The notes: generated by a model not told the origin, from the letters alone. DNA of 38,223 nt from an uncultured Bacilli bacterium (GCA_947632085.1 CANRNY010000019.1:1-38223); one strand, 5' to 3'; counted from the stretch's first letter, positions 16,798-25,518 are shown. Made by a program: numbers and translations.

Positions 16798-17964
16798 TTA
16801 TACCTCCCTTTTATAACCACATTTTGGGCAGAATTTTCCTTGATGTTCAAATTTATAACCACATTTTGGACAGGAATTATTATTTAGTGGTTGACCACAT
16901 TCTTCACAAAATGCTGAACCTGGTGCTATAGGAGAACCACAATTTTCACAATATGATAAATTTTGAGTTGGAGAATTTGTAGTAGATGTAACAGCATCAT
17001 TCATCATTCCACCGACCATTCCACCTACTGATGCACCAACACCAGCCATCGTTCCTAGACCAACACCCATATTAGTAAATTCACCAACAGCTTCGTTTTC
17101 AGCAACTTTTTCAGCGACATCAAATCCTCTTTCTTGTTGATATGTATAACCTTCTTGACGACGTTTTTGAGCAATGGCTTCTGATTCGATAACCATTTTT
17201 TTAGCTTCTGTTTGTTGGTTAATAACACCGACTTTTTGATTTAATTCAGCTTCAGCAATATCTGCATATTGTCTAAAGTGAAGGTCTTTAAATTTTTCAT
17301 ATTGTTCATCACCATCAGGTTTAACAACTGTTATTACAAAGAAATTATTTAATGTTATTCCGTAATCATCAAAGTCTTTACTTAATTTTTCTTTTAAATC
17401 TTCGGAAAATTCTTCTAGTCTTTCATCAACTTCAAAAATATTAATTTTTTTACTTTTCATAGTTGATGCAATATATGTTTTAATTCGAGTATTTAAAATT
17501 CCTCTAAAAAAACTTATTAATTGATTTTTACCTAAGTATTCTTCAGTACCAACAAGTTTTATTAATAGTTTTCTGGCATCATTAACACTGACAGCCATTT
17601 CGCCACAAGCACCAATTGATAAAGGAAAATTATATTCTGGATCAATGTATTGAGCTTTACTATCAGTACCCCACTTTATAGCCATTGTTTGAGTTTTATT
17701 AATAAAATAAACTTCACAATGAAATGGTGTTTTTCCGTCAGTTGCTACTTTTGCTGCTTTACTTAATAATGGAATGTTCTCTGTTTTTAGAGTATACCTT
17801 CCAGCATGAAAAGAATCTAATGCTTGGCCATTCATGAAAAAAATGGCTTCTTGAGATTCATGAACTATTAATTGAGTTTTAGTATTGAAGTCTTCACAAG
17901 GATGTTTCCAAATAAATGTTTCATTATCACCCTCGTATTTAATTATGTCAACAATATCTGCCAT
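16798..17964 (-). CDS. SPFH (YdjI/virion-core-like) protein with C-terminal zinc ribbons
   Basis: An SPFH/Band 7 domain of the YdjI type ('virion core protein' family) spans about residues 20-260: ETFIWKHP and AIFFMNGQALDSFHAGRYTL at the front, then the helical arm with QQTEAKKMVIESEAIAQKRR. A Gly/Met-rich stretch follows (about 295-325: GVGLGTMAGVGASVGGMVGG), then two zinc ribbons (CENCG ... CEECG and CPKCG ... CPKCG) at about 339-384. No membrane segment is seen; YdjI-type proteins work at the membrane, and in B. subtilis YdjI cooperates with the PspA-like YdjF. SD AAGGAGG lies 5 bases before ATG. It heads the cassette, driven by the poly-G spacer promoter (17997-18026). Confidence 0.86.
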   Translation of the reverse strand: MADIVDIIKYEGDNETFIWKHPCEDFNTKTQLIVHESQEAIFFMNGQALDSFHAGRYTLKTENIPLLSKAAKVATDGKTPFHCEVYFINKTQTMAIKWGTDSKAQYIDPEYNFPLSIGACGEMAVSVNDARKLLIKLVGTEEYLGKNQLISFFRGILNTRIKTYIASTMKSKKINIFEVDERLEEFSEDLKEKLSKDFDDYGITLNNFFVITVVKPDGDEQYEKFKDLHFRQYADIAEAELNQKVGVINQQTEAKKMVIESEAIAQKRRQEGYTYQQERGFDVAEKVAENEAVGEFTNMGVGLGTMAGVGASVGGMVGGMMNDAVTSTTNSPTQNLSYCENCGSPIAPGSAFCEECGQPLNNNSCPKCGYKFEHQGKFCPKCGYKREV

Positions 17965-17996
17965 AATTTCCTCCTTTTTTCATTGTTTATAAAAAA

Positions 17997-18026
17997 ATTA
18001 TACCCCCCCCGAATATTTACTGTCAA
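17997..18026 (-). promoter_or_regulatory. Consensus promoter with an 8-G tract in the spacer (possible phase-variable switch)
   Basis: On the minus strand a perfect TTGACA (18021-18026) and a perfect TATAAT (17997-18002) are 18 bases apart. The eight spacer bases next to the -10 are all G (plus-strand C, 18003-18010). The start site would be near 17990 and the leader about 25 bases, containing the RBS. With one G fewer the spacer would be the optimal 17 bp; with more it would move away from it. Confidence 0.85.
18003..18010. repeat. Homopolymeric C8/G8 tract
   Basis: Eight consecutive C on the plus strand, in a neighbourhood that is otherwise strongly A/T. It lies exactly between the -35 and -10 of the SPFH promoter. 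Confidence 0.9.
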
Positions 18027-18027
18027 T

Positions 18028-18052
18028 AAAAAAAAGAGGATGTTTTCCTCTT
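18028..18052 (-). terminator. Terminator after the serine hydrolase gene
   Basis: AAGAGGA/TCCTCTT (18034-18040 with 18046-18052), 5-base loop, followed on the minus strand by a run of eight T. It sits about 30 bases past the stop codon and ends just before the -35 of the SPFH promoter, insulating the two units. Confidence 0.85.
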
Positions 18053-18080
18053 ATAACTTATGGTTTTATAACAATTTATT

Positions 18081-20069
18081 TTAACTGCCATAAACTTTCA
18101 AATGACAAGCTTTTTCGTGATTAGAATTAAATGCTTGATGTAATTCGTAGATGTGCTTGTTAATATCTTTTACTTTATCCTCAAAGTTACCACTGCTTCC
18201 TTCTTTAGTTAGAATAACAACAGCATAAGGATGAGTATCATAAACAATACCTATATCATGATAAACAGATCCATATTCACCATATTTATGAGCAGCTTTA
18301 ATTCCTAAATCAGGCAATTCGATATCATTTTGTTCAGCGACAAAGAAATGTTCTTTTAGTTCATTACTTAAATCACTATTAGTATTAAAGAATTCATAAA
18401 GTGTTTTAACATAAATCATAGCATCAGGAGCGGTAATATTACCGAAGTTATCTGATCCATCTAAATAAGTTTTAGAACCTAATGAACGACCATAACTTCT
18501 TAGTTTATCTTTACCTATATAATCAATAATCATACGATGAGCGGTATTATCACTTACTTCAATATCATATTTAATTAAAGTACGAAGGGAGATATTAGCT
18601 CCTGGTTGATATTTTTCTAAGCCTTTACTTGGTGCAACGTAATGTCTTGATTCGTAAGTTACTGTATCATCAAGATCAATTTCACCAGCTGCGGCTTTAG
18701 TATAAAGATAAATAGCATCAACCATTTTAACGGTACTAGCAGCATAGTAACTTGGTTCTTTGTTATATTCATATGTATAGCCATAATCTAAGTTTTCATA
18801 CATAACGCTGGCTTTATAATTATCAGAAATATATTTAGTTAAAGCAGATATTTGTTGATCTAATTCTTCACTATTTGTTTCATTACCTAATGGTTTACTT
18901 AGGCAATCGTTGTAGTCAGCAAGAAGTTGTTTTTCTTTTTCAGCTTGACTATCAGTTTCCATATTATGAGTTTTATCGTCATTTATAGTTGGAATATTTA
19001 CTTTATCGTTTAGTAATAAAGAAATAAAATATATTCCTAAAATAAGAATAATTAATAGGACGAAAATTAAAAGAATGGATTTCTTTTTCTTTGACTTTCT
19101 AGAATTTTTTCGCATAATTTTATCTTCACTCCTTTTTTGTTCTTGTTTTTCGAAAAATTGATTTCTTTTTTCTTTTTCTTCTTCGATTATTTGTTGTTTT
19201 CTTTTAACAACGTCTTTATATTTATCAACTCTTTTCGGAAATTGGCTATCTTGTTGCGGTTCTTCAACTGTTGTTTGAAGTGATTCTTTTGATTGTTTTG
19301 CTTCTTCTTTAGATGCTTTTTCAGTAAGTTGGCGATTAATTTTTTCAGCTTTCTTTTGTTGTTTTAAAGCAAGACGTTCTTTCTTTTCTTGAATTGCTTC
19401 AGCATTTTTATTTTGATTTTCTTTTTTAGAATCTTTAAGTTTTTTACGAAGTCGACGATATATATTTTTATTATCTTCAAAGATATCCATAAATAGTTCT
19501 TCACCTTTTAGAGGGTCATCTAATTCACGAGCAGCATTTTCTTCATTTTCTTCAGTCAGCATTTCTTGAACTTTTTTGACTAAACCATTATGGTTATAGG
19601 TATATTCTTCTAAATTAATATTTAATTCACGAGTTATAATTAAATCTTTTTCTTGTGATTTTTTAATTGCTTCTTCATTTAGTTTAGGTAATTCAACAGC
19701 TTTCGGTTTAGGAGAATCAACTTTTATTTTTTCTTTAGGAGTTTCTTCTTTTATTGGTTCTTCTTTTATTTCTTCTTTAGGAGTTGTTTCTAGTTTAGTT
19801 TCTTTGGTATCAGCAACAACAGTTTCTTTTTTCTTACGAGTAGTTGTTTTCTTTTCTTTTTCTGCGGTTTTTGTTTTAGGTGTATCTTTTTTAGTTGCCG
19901 ATGTTTTCTTTGCTGTTGATGTTTTAGATGTAGTTGTTTTTTTAGTTGTCTTTTTTGGCTTTTCTTCTTCAGTTATTTCTTTCTTTTTACTAGTTGCTTT
20001 TTTTGTTGTTGTCTTTTTTACAGAAGAAGAGTTTGCTTTTTTTGTTTTCTTTTCTTTTTCTTCTTCCAT
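18081..20069 (-). CDS. Membrane-anchored class A beta-lactamase-fold serine hydrolase
   Basis: Numbered from ATG at 20069 (662 aa): a Lys/Thr/Glu-rich cytosolic tail (1-130), a charged helical region (about 160-325), one membrane segment (about 330-353) and an external beta-lactamase-fold domain (about 380-650). The three active-site elements are present: S445-x-x-K448, SDN at 506-508, and K595 in HKYG where KTG is usual. The omega-loop ExxLN of true class A beta-lactamases is not seen, so I read it as a penicillin-binding or peptidoglycan-processing enzyme rather than a resistance factor. A cytosolic half of more than 300 residues is unusual and may bind partners. The SD AGGTGAT lies 4 bases before this ATG; GTG at 20076-20078 lies within the SD. 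A TATAAT (20088-20093) with a poor -35 precedes it. Confidence 0.83.
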   Translation of the reverse strand: MEEEKEKKTKKANSSSVKKTTTKKATSKKKEITEEEKPKKTTKKTTTSKTSTAKKTSATKKDTPKTKTAEKEKKTTTRKKKETVVADTKETKLETTPKEEIKEEPIKEETPKEKIKVDSPKPKAVELPKLNEEAIKKSQEKDLIITRELNINLEEYTYNHNGLVKKVQEMLTEENEENAARELDDPLKGEELFMDIFEDNKNIYRRLRKKLKDSKKENQNKNAEAIQEKKERLALKQQKKAEKINRQLTEKASKEEAKQSKESLQTTVEEPQQDSQFPKRVDKYKDVVKRKQQIIEEEKEKRNQFFEKQEQKRSEDKIMRKNSRKSKKKKSILLIFVLLIILILGIYFISLLLNDKVNIPTINDDKTHNMETDSQAEKEKQLLADYNDCLSKPLGNETNSEELDQQISALTKYISDNYKASVMYENLDYGYTYEYNKEPSYYAASTVKMVDAIYLYTKAAAGEIDLDDTVTYESRHYVAPSKGLEKYQPGANISLRTLIKYDIEVSDNTAHRMIIDYIGKDKLRSYGRSLGSKTYLDGSDNFGNITAPDAMIYVKTLYEFFNTNSDLSNELKEHFFVAEQNDIELPDLGIKAAHKYGEYGSVYHDIGIVYDTHPYAVVILTKEGSSGNFEDKVKDINKHIYELHQAFNSNHEKACHLKVYGS

Positions 20070-20108
20070 AACTATCACCTATTACTTATTATAACTTGTT
20101 TTACCCAC

Positions 20109-20139
20109 AAAAAAAAGTGAAAAATTAATTTCACTTTTT
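20109..20139 (-). terminator. tuf terminator
   Basis: A stem of about eleven A/T-rich pairs with GTG/CAC in it (20112-20122 with 20129-20139) ends in a T-run on the minus strand, 15 bases past the tuf stop. Confidence 0.85.
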
Positions 20140-20154
20140 ATTAACTGTCATAAA

Positions 20155-21324
20155 TTATTCAATAATTTCAGTAACCATACCAGCACCAACAGTACGTCCA
20201 CCTTCACGAATAGAGAATTTAGTACCATTTTCAAGTGCAACTGGGCTGATTAATTCAACAGTCATATCTACATTATCACCAGGCATTACCATTTCAGTAC
20301 CTTCTGGAAGTGTAATAACACCAGTAACGTCAGTAGTTCTGAAATAGAATTGTGGTCTGTAGTTTGCGAAGAATGGAGTATGACGTCCGCCTTCTTCTTT
20401 ACTTAATACATAAACTGAACCTTTGAATTTATGATGTGGAGTAACAGATCCAGGTTTAGCTAGAACTTGTCCTCTTTCAACTTGGTCTCTTGAGATACCA
20501 CGTAGTAATGCACCAGCATTATCACCAGCGATAGCTGAATCAAGAGATTTTCTAAACATTTCGATACCAGTAACAACTGTTTTTTGAGTTGGTCTTAAAC
20601 CAACGATTTCAACTTCGTCGTTAAGTTTTAATTCACCACGTTCAACACGGCCAGTAACAACTGTTCCACGTCCAGAAATAGTGAATACGTCTTCAATACT
20701 CATTAAGAATGGTTTATCAGTATCACGTACTGGTAAATCAATATATGAATCAACAGCAGCCATTAAGTCTTTAATAGCTTGAACATCTGCAGGATTTCCT
20801 TCAAGAGCTTTAAGAGCAGAACCTCTAATAATAGGGCAGTTATCGCCATCGAATTCATATTCATTTAATAATTCACGAATTTCCATTTCAACTAAGTCTA
20901 ATAATTCAGGATCATCAACTTGGTCGCATTTGTTCATGAATACAACAATTTTAGGAACACCAACTTGTCTAGCAAGTAAGATATGTTCACGAGTTTGAGG
21001 CATTGGTCCATCTGCAGCAGATACAACTAGGATTGCTCCATCCATTTGAGCAGCACCAGTAATCATGTTTTTAACGTAGTCAGCATGGCCTGGGCAGTCA
21101 ACGTGAGCATAGTGACGTGTTTCAGTAGAATACTCAACGTGAGCAGTATTAATTGTAATACCTCTTTCTCTTTCTTCTGGTGCTTTATCGATATCAGCAT
21201 AATCAACGAATTCACCAAAATATTTTGTAATAGCAGCTGTTAATGTTGTTTTACCATGGTCAACGTGTCCAATAGTACCAATATTAACATGTGGTTTTGA
21301 ACGGTCAAATTTTTCTTTTGCCAT
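20155..21324 (-). CDS. tuf: Elongation factor Tu
   Basis: EF-Tu carries aminoacyl-tRNA to the ribosome as a GTPase. The 389-residue protein is full length, with the P-loop GHVDHGKT (19-26), the switch II DCPGH near 81, NKCD near 136 and the closing domains II and III ([15 protein letters not shown]). It starts at an ATG behind a strong RBS GGAGG. It follows fusA by 70 bases that hold their own promoter-like sequence, as is usual in str clusters. Confidence 0.99.
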   Translation of the reverse strand: MAKEKFDRSKPHVNIGTIGHVDHGKTTLTAAITKYFGEFVDYADIDKAPEERERGITINTAHVEYSTETRHYAHVDCPGHADYVKNMITGAAQMDGAILVVSAADGPMPQTREHILLARQVGVPKIVVFMNKCDQVDDPELLDLVEMEIRELLNEYEFDGDNCPIIRGSALKALEGNPADVQAIKDLMAAVDSYIDLPVRDTDKPFLMSIEDVFTISGRGTVVTGRVERGELKLNDEVEIVGLRPTQKTVVTGIEMFRKSLDSAIAGDNAGALLRGISRDQVERGQVLAKPGSVTPHHKFKGSVYVLSKEEGGRHTPFFANYRPQFYFRTTDVTGVITLPEGTEMVMPGDNVDMTVELISPVALENGTKFSIREGGRTVGAGMVTEIIE

Positions 21325-21356
21325 AAATTATTTCCTCCTCTTATATATACATACAT

Positions 21357-21385
21357 ATTTTATCTAATGCTTGAGTATTTTTCAA
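21357..21385 (-). promoter_or_regulatory. Probable tuf promoter
   Basis: TTGAAA (21380-21385), 17 bases, TAAAAT (21357-21362) on the minus strand, in the fusA-tuf spacer. The same stretch can form a small hairpin CTTGA/TCAAG, so part of the signal could instead belong to a weak terminator-like structure. Confidence 0.5.
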
Positions 21386-21394
21386 GTATTATTT

Positions 21395-23470
21395 TTATTG
21401 AGCGCTGTTTTTCTTTATAATCTCATCAGCGATAGATTTTGGTACTTCTTCATAGTGATCCATTGTCATTGTGAAGTTACCACGTCCTTGAGAATTTGAT
21501 CTTAATGTAGTTGCATATCCAAACATTTCAGATAATGGAACCATTGCATCAATCTTAAGGGCATTACCACGAGATTCTTGTCCTAGTGGACGTCCACGTC
21601 TACTAGTTAAGTCTCCCATAACATTTCCCATATATTCTTCTGGAACAACTACTTCTACTTTCATAATTGGTTCAAGAAGAACTGGTTTACATTTATTTAA
21701 AGCTTCTTTTAATGCTAAACTAGCAGCAATTTTGAAAGCCATTTCTGATGAATCGACATCATGATATGAACCATCATATAATGTAGCTTTAACATCTACC
21801 ATTGGGTAACCAGCAAGGATACCAGCAGCCATAGCTTCTTGTAATCCTTTATCAGTTACTGGAATATATTCACGAGGAACAACTCCACCAACGATAGCAT
21901 CAACGAATTCATATCCTTTGTCTTTGTTTGGTTCGAATCTAACCCAAACATGACCATATTGTCCACGTCCACCAGATTGTTTAATGTACTTACCTTCACA
22001 TTCACCCATTTGAGTTAATGTTTCACGATAAGCAACTTGTGGACGACCAATGTTAGCTTCAACATTGAATTCATCTTTCATACGACGAACTAATACTTCT
22101 AGGTGTAATTCACCCATACCACTGATAACTGTTTGACCAGTTTCAGGATCAGTTCTATATTTGAATGTTGGATCTTCTTCAGCAAGCTTTTGTAAAGCAA
22201 TACCTAATTTATCTTGATCAGCTTTTGATTTTGGTTCAATAGCTTCATCGATAACTGGTTCTGGGAATTCCATACCATTCATGATAACTGGACTCTTTTC
22301 ATCACAAAGTGTATCAGCTGTAGTAGTATTTTTTAAACCAACTAAAGCAGCGATTTCACCAGTCCATACTTCATTAATTTCTTTTCTTTGATTAGCATGC
22401 ATTTGTAGGATACGTCCTACTCTTTCTTTAACGTCTTTAGTACTATTTAAGATATATGAACCACTAGTTAAGTGTCCACTATAAACTCTAAAGAATGCTA
22501 AACGACCAACGAATGGGTCTGTCATAATTTTGAATGCCATAGCTGTAAATGGTTCGTTATCACTTGGATGACGTTTTACAATATTACCATTTTTATCAGT
22601 ACATTCAATAGCTTCAACATCAGTTGGAGCTGGCATGTAATCGATAACAGCATCTAGAGCTAATTTAACACCAGTATTTGATAGAGCACTACCACATAGT
22701 ACTGGGAAGAATTCAGCTGCTAGAACACCTTTTCTTATAGCAGATTTAATTTCTTCTTCTGTTAATTCTTGACCATCTAGGTATTTTTCCATTAAGGCGT
22801 CATCGAATTCAACAGCTTTTTCTACTAATTCTAATCTCTTATTTTCTACTAAGTCTTTTAAATCTTCAGGGATTGGAATTTCAACATAATTTTCATGTTC
22901 ATCAGCTCTATCGAATTGATAAGCTTTTCTTGTAATTAAATCAACAATTCCATGGAATTCAGATTCAGCGCCAATAGGCCATTGAATTGGTGCATAGTTA
23001 ACACCTAATCTTTTACCAATTGTATCTAAACTAAATTCGAAGTCAGCACCAATTTTATCCATCTTATTAACGAATATCATTCTTGGTACTTTATATTCAG
23101 TAGCTTGTCTCCAAACAGTTTCAGATTGAGGTTCAACACCTGCATTACCATCTAGTAAGCAAATAGAACCATCTAATACTCTTAAAGATCTTTGAACTTC
23201 TACTGTAAAGTCTACGTGTCCTGGAGTATCAATAATATTTAAACGATAACCTTTCCAGTGAGCAGTAGTTGCTGCACTAGTAATAGTAATACCACGTTCT
23301 TTTTCTTGTTCCATCCAGTCCATTTGTGATTCACCATCGTGTGTCTCACCTATTTTATGAGTAATACCAGTATGGAATAAAACTCTTTCTGTAAAAGTAG
23401 TTTTACCAGCATCGATGTGTGCCATTATACCAATATTACGAATTTTATCTATTGTAACATCTCTTGCCAT
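21395..23470 (-). CDS. fusA: Elongation factor G
   Basis: EF-G drives translocation with GTP. All five domains are present in 691 residues: P-loop AHIDAGKT (17-24), DTPGH near 82, NKMD near 136, then the domain II block, domain IV with GGRGQYGHV near 506 and the C-terminal domain ending in a RGRPLGQE / [14 protein letters not shown] block. It follows rpsG by 12 bases in the conserved rpsL-rpsG-fusA order. Confidence 0.99.
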   Translation of the reverse strand: MARDVTIDKIRNIGIMAHIDAGKTTFTERVLFHTGITHKIGETHDGESQMDWMEQEKERGITITSAATTAHWKGYRLNIIDTPGHVDFTVEVQRSLRVLDGSICLLDGNAGVEPQSETVWRQATEYKVPRMIFVNKMDKIGADFEFSLDTIGKRLGVNYAPIQWPIGAESEFHGIVDLITRKAYQFDRADEHENYVEIPIPEDLKDLVENKRLELVEKAVEFDDALMEKYLDGQELTEEEIKSAIRKGVLAAEFFPVLCGSALSNTGVKLALDAVIDYMPAPTDVEAIECTDKNGNIVKRHPSDNEPFTAMAFKIMTDPFVGRLAFFRVYSGHLTSGSYILNSTKDVKERVGRILQMHANQRKEINEVWTGEIAALVGLKNTTTADTLCDEKSPVIMNGMEFPEPVIDEAIEPKSKADQDKLGIALQKLAEEDPTFKYRTDPETGQTVISGMGELHLEVLVRRMKDEFNVEANIGRPQVAYRETLTQMGECEGKYIKQSGGRGQYGHVWVRFEPNKDKGYEFVDAIVGGVVPREYIPVTDKGLQEAMAAGILAGYPMVDVKATLYDGSYHDVDSSEMAFKIAASLALKEALNKCKPVLLEPIMKVEVVVPEEYMGNVMGDLTSRRGRPLGQESRGNALKIDAMVPLSEMFGYATTLRSNSQGRGNFTMTMDHYEEVPKSIADEIIKKNSAQ

Positions 23471-23482
23471 ATTACCTTGCTC

Positions 23483-23950
23483 CTACCATCTATAATGAGC
23501 AAATGCTTTATTGGCTTCAGCCATCTTGTGAGTATCTTCACGTTTCTTAACAGCACCGCCAACTCCATTTGCAGCATCCATAATTTCATTTGCTAAATTA
23601 ATAGCCATTCCTTTACCATTTCTAGTCTTTGCATAATTTACTAACCAACGTAGTGCTAATGCTTGACTTCTTTCATCAGAAACTTCAATAGGAACTTGAA
23701 CGTTTGAACCCCCAACTCTTCTAGATTTAACTTCTAAAAGAGGTTTAATATTTTCTAAAGCTTTTTGATAAACTTCCATTGGTTCTTCACCAGTTTTTTC
23801 TTTTACGATATCGAAAGCTTCATATAATATTCTTTCAGCAGTACCTTTTTTACCATCTTGCATAATTTGGTTAATTAACTTAGTAACTACCTTTGAATTA
23901 TATATAGGATCTGGTAATACATCTCTTTTTACTGCACGTCTTTTACGCAT
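23483..23950 (-). CDS. rpsG: 30S ribosomal protein S7
   Basis: S7 nucleates assembly of the 16S 3' domain. The sequence starts [19 protein letters not shown] and has the family blocks [30 protein letters not shown] and ALRWLVNYA. Length 155 is normal. It is preceded by rpsL (43-base spacer) and followed by fusA. Stop codon TAG. Confidence 0.98.
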   Translation of the reverse strand: MRKRRAVKRDVLPDPIYNSKVVTKLINQIMQDGKKGTAERILYEAFDIVKEKTGEEPMEVYQKALENIKPLLEVKSRRVGGSNVQVPIEVSDERSQALALRWLVNYAKTRNGKGMAINLANEIMDAANGVGGAVKKREDTHKMAEANKAFAHYRW

Positions 23951-23993
23951 ATAATTCTCTCCTTCCTTAATTATTTATTAATAAGTCAAGTAA

Positions 23994-24404
23994 CTATTTA
24001 GGTCTTTTTGTACCATATTTACTACGACCTTGTTTTCTGTTATTAACTCCTTGAGTATCTAATGTACCACGAATAATGTGATAACGAACACCGATTAGGT
24101 CTTTAACACGACCACCACGTACTAATACTACGCTGTGTTCTTGTAAGTTATGTCCTTCACCTGGAATATAAGTATCTACTTCTCTTCCGTTTGATAATCT
24201 AACACGCGCATATTTTCTTAATGCTGAGTTAGGTTTCTTTGGAGTACGAGTACCAACTTTAGTACAAACTCCTCTTTTTTGTGGACTATTTTGAACAGTA
24301 GATTTTCTTTCCATACTATTGAAACCAATATTTAATACTGGACTTTTACTCTTTTTAGTTTTATCTTTTCTGTTCTTTCTTACTAATTGATTAATAGTTG
24401 TCAT
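23994..24404 (-). CDS. rpsL: 30S ribosomal protein S12, with Ile in the PGVRYH loop
   Basis: S12 lines the decoding centre and controls accuracy. The 136-residue protein (from ATG at 24404, SD GAGGAGG 6 bases upstream; the longer frame from 24431 has no RBS) has PTINQLVRK-like start, [19 protein letters not shown] and VKDL-GVRYH. In the last motif the usual Pro is Ile (I104; codon ATC). In E. coli, replacing that Pro (P90, mature numbering) changes streptomycin response and decoding accuracy. The flanking residues are normal. It heads the str operon, with a promoter and leader hairpin upstream. Stop codon TAG. Confidence 0.97.
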   Translation of the reverse strand: MTTINQLVRKNRKDKTKKSKSPVLNIGFNSMERKSTVQNSPQKRGVCTKVGTRTPKKPNSALRKYARVRLSNGREVDTYIPGEGHNLQEHSVVLVRGGRVKDLIGVRYHIIRGTLDTQGVNNRKQGRSKYGTKRPK

Positions 24405-24451
24405 ATATGTCCTCCTCTCGTATACACACACCCTGGTGTATCAAACAATCC

Positions 24452-24490
24452 TTTAAATTAGGTTCCACCTAAGTAGAACCGCAATTTAAA
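24452..24490 (-). promoter_or_regulatory. Leader hairpin of the str operon
   Basis: In the rpsL leader TTTAAATT (transcribed from 24483-24490) pairs with AATTTAAA (24452-24459), and an inner GGTTC/GAACC stem (24476-24480 with 24461-24465) closes a 10-base loop. It lies about 10 bases after the predicted start site and has no T-run, so it is not a terminator. It may be a protein-binding or stability element; I do not recognise it as a known family. Confidence 0.6.
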
Positions 24491-24500
24491 ACGCAACAAT

Positions 24501-24529
24501 AATATAGCATTTTATAGTTGTTGTGTCAA
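24501..24529 (-). promoter_or_regulatory. str operon (rpsL) promoter
   Basis: Perfect -35 TTGACA (24524-24529), 17 bases ending in TGC, -10 TATATT (24501-24506), an extended -10. The -35 directly follows the T-run of the upstream terminator. Confidence 0.85.
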
Positions 24530-24555
24530 GAAAAAAAGTTCAATTTATGAACTTT
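24530..24555 (-). terminator. Terminator after the 158-residue membrane protein gene
   Basis: AAAGTTCA/TGAACTTT (24535-24542 with 24548-24555), 5-base loop, then seven T on the minus strand running straight into the rpsL -35 element. Confidence 0.85.
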
Positions 24556-25030
24556 ATTTGAAATCATAATATTCTTCTGAAGTATAGTCTTTGCAATTAA
24601 TATATGTTGAAGAGATATTCGTTTCTGTTGCATCGTCATAATATACTAAGCTAAATCCTTTGCATGAATTATCAGGAATATCTGAAGTATTAATTAAATT
24701 TGCATCTTTTAGTTCTTCTAAATCAACTTTTATTTTTTTATCTCTAGTACCATATAGACTATTATTTTGAACGTATTCTAAGGAAGCATTATTCATAACA
24801 TTTTCGAATTTATTATATACATCTACAGTTTTTCTATTAGTGGACGTACCAATAATTAGAACTATTATAATGATTAGAATAATTAACCATACTATTATTA
24901 TTGCTTTTACTTTAGATGGTAAGTTTTTAAATTTAGTATATAAGTTTTTAAAGAAGTTGCCTATTGATTTAAAGATTTCGATAAAGATTCTTTTTATTTT
25001 ATTTAATGTTAATTTATTACGACTTGCCAT
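24554..25030 (-). CDS. Single-pass membrane protein with pilin-like external domain
   Basis: Not a named family. About 40 basic amphipathic cytosolic residues precede one membrane helix (about 43-64). The outer domain (about 70-158) has the same plan as the gene just upstream: a helix with YVQNNSLYG, a helix VDLEELKDANLINTSDI, then C-KGFSLVYYD (Cys near 123) and a second Cys in YINCKDYTSEEYY (near 147). That plan (LIxxGxI, CxGYxxV, xxCxxYxT) resembles the small pilin-like proteins common in uncultured low-GC gut Bacillota. Unlike its neighbour it has no prepilin cleavage site. It sits between rplL and rpsL, where rpoB-rpoC normally lie. Confidence 0.7.
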   Translation of the reverse strand: MASRNKLTLNKIKRIFIEIFKSIGNFFKNLYTKFKNLPSKVKAIIIVWLIILIIIIVLIIGTSTNRKTVDVYNKFENVMNNASLEYVQNNSLYGTRDKKIKVDLEELKDANLINTSDIPDNSCKGFSLVYYDDATETNISSTYINCKDYTSEEYYDFK

Positions 25031-25047
25031 TTTATCACTCCTATTTA

Positions 25048-25518
25048 TTAATTATTTGTCGATGTTTGATAGTTATAACATGTTATATGAGGATTAATTT
25101 CAATCTCACCATCTTGTATGTAAACATTGCTATATCCTTGACATATACTTGTTCCATCTTGGGCATATAAGGAAGATATATAACCTAGATTAATTAATGT
25201 ATTAGCATCAATAGTAAGGATTTCATCACCTAGTTCATAAGGATTATCTTCTATATATGTTTGAGTAGCCATTTTTAATTTATATTCTAAGTCTTGATAG
25301 TAATTTTCATCAACACTTGGCTCAGTTGGTTGTTCAGGCTTTTTTTCTGGCTCTTCTATAGTTGGTTTTGTTTCCTGAACTTGATTTTCTTCTTGATTTT
25401 TAGGAAGGTTTTTATAAAAGGAATTTATCTCAATGGAAACAAAAACAAGCAACAAAAGAAGTAAACATGTATATATAATCATTTCTTTTAAGCCGAATCC
25501 TTGATTTCCCAACTTCAT
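25048..25518 (-). CDS. Type IV prepilin-like protein
   Basis: The N-terminus MKLGNQGFGLKEMIIYT looks like a prepilin leader: Gly7 at the cleavage site, Phe at +1 and Glu at +5, followed by a hydrophobic helix (to about 30). After a Glu/Pro/Thr/Lys-rich linker (about 35-68) comes a domain with a helix (YKLKMATQTYIEDN), DANTLINLGYISSLY, then CQGYSNVYI (Cys near 131) and a second Cys in HITCYNYQT, a plausible disulfide-closed pilin-like fold. I predict cleavage by a prepilin peptidase and assembly into a pilus or pseudopilus; no pil/tad assembly genes are in the window. SD GGAGGG is 6 bases before ATG. It is the first of two tandem paralogues. Confidence 0.72.
   Translation of the reverse strand: MKLGNQGFGLKEMIIYTCLLLLLLVFVSIEINSFYKNLPKNQEENQVQETKPTIEEPEKKPEQPTEPSVDENYYQDLEYKLKMATQTYIEDNPYELGDEILTIDANTLINLGYISSLYAQDGTSICQGYSNVYIQDGEIEINPHITCYNYQTSTNN

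Noticed and set aside
18081-20069. A beta-lactamase resistance gene
   Set aside because: The omega-loop Glu motif is not visible and KTG is altered; a cell-wall enzyme is the safer reading.
19804-20094. A plus-strand Val/Phe-rich frame
   Set aside because: Antisense of the Lys/Thr-rich tail of the serine hydrolase; no RBS.
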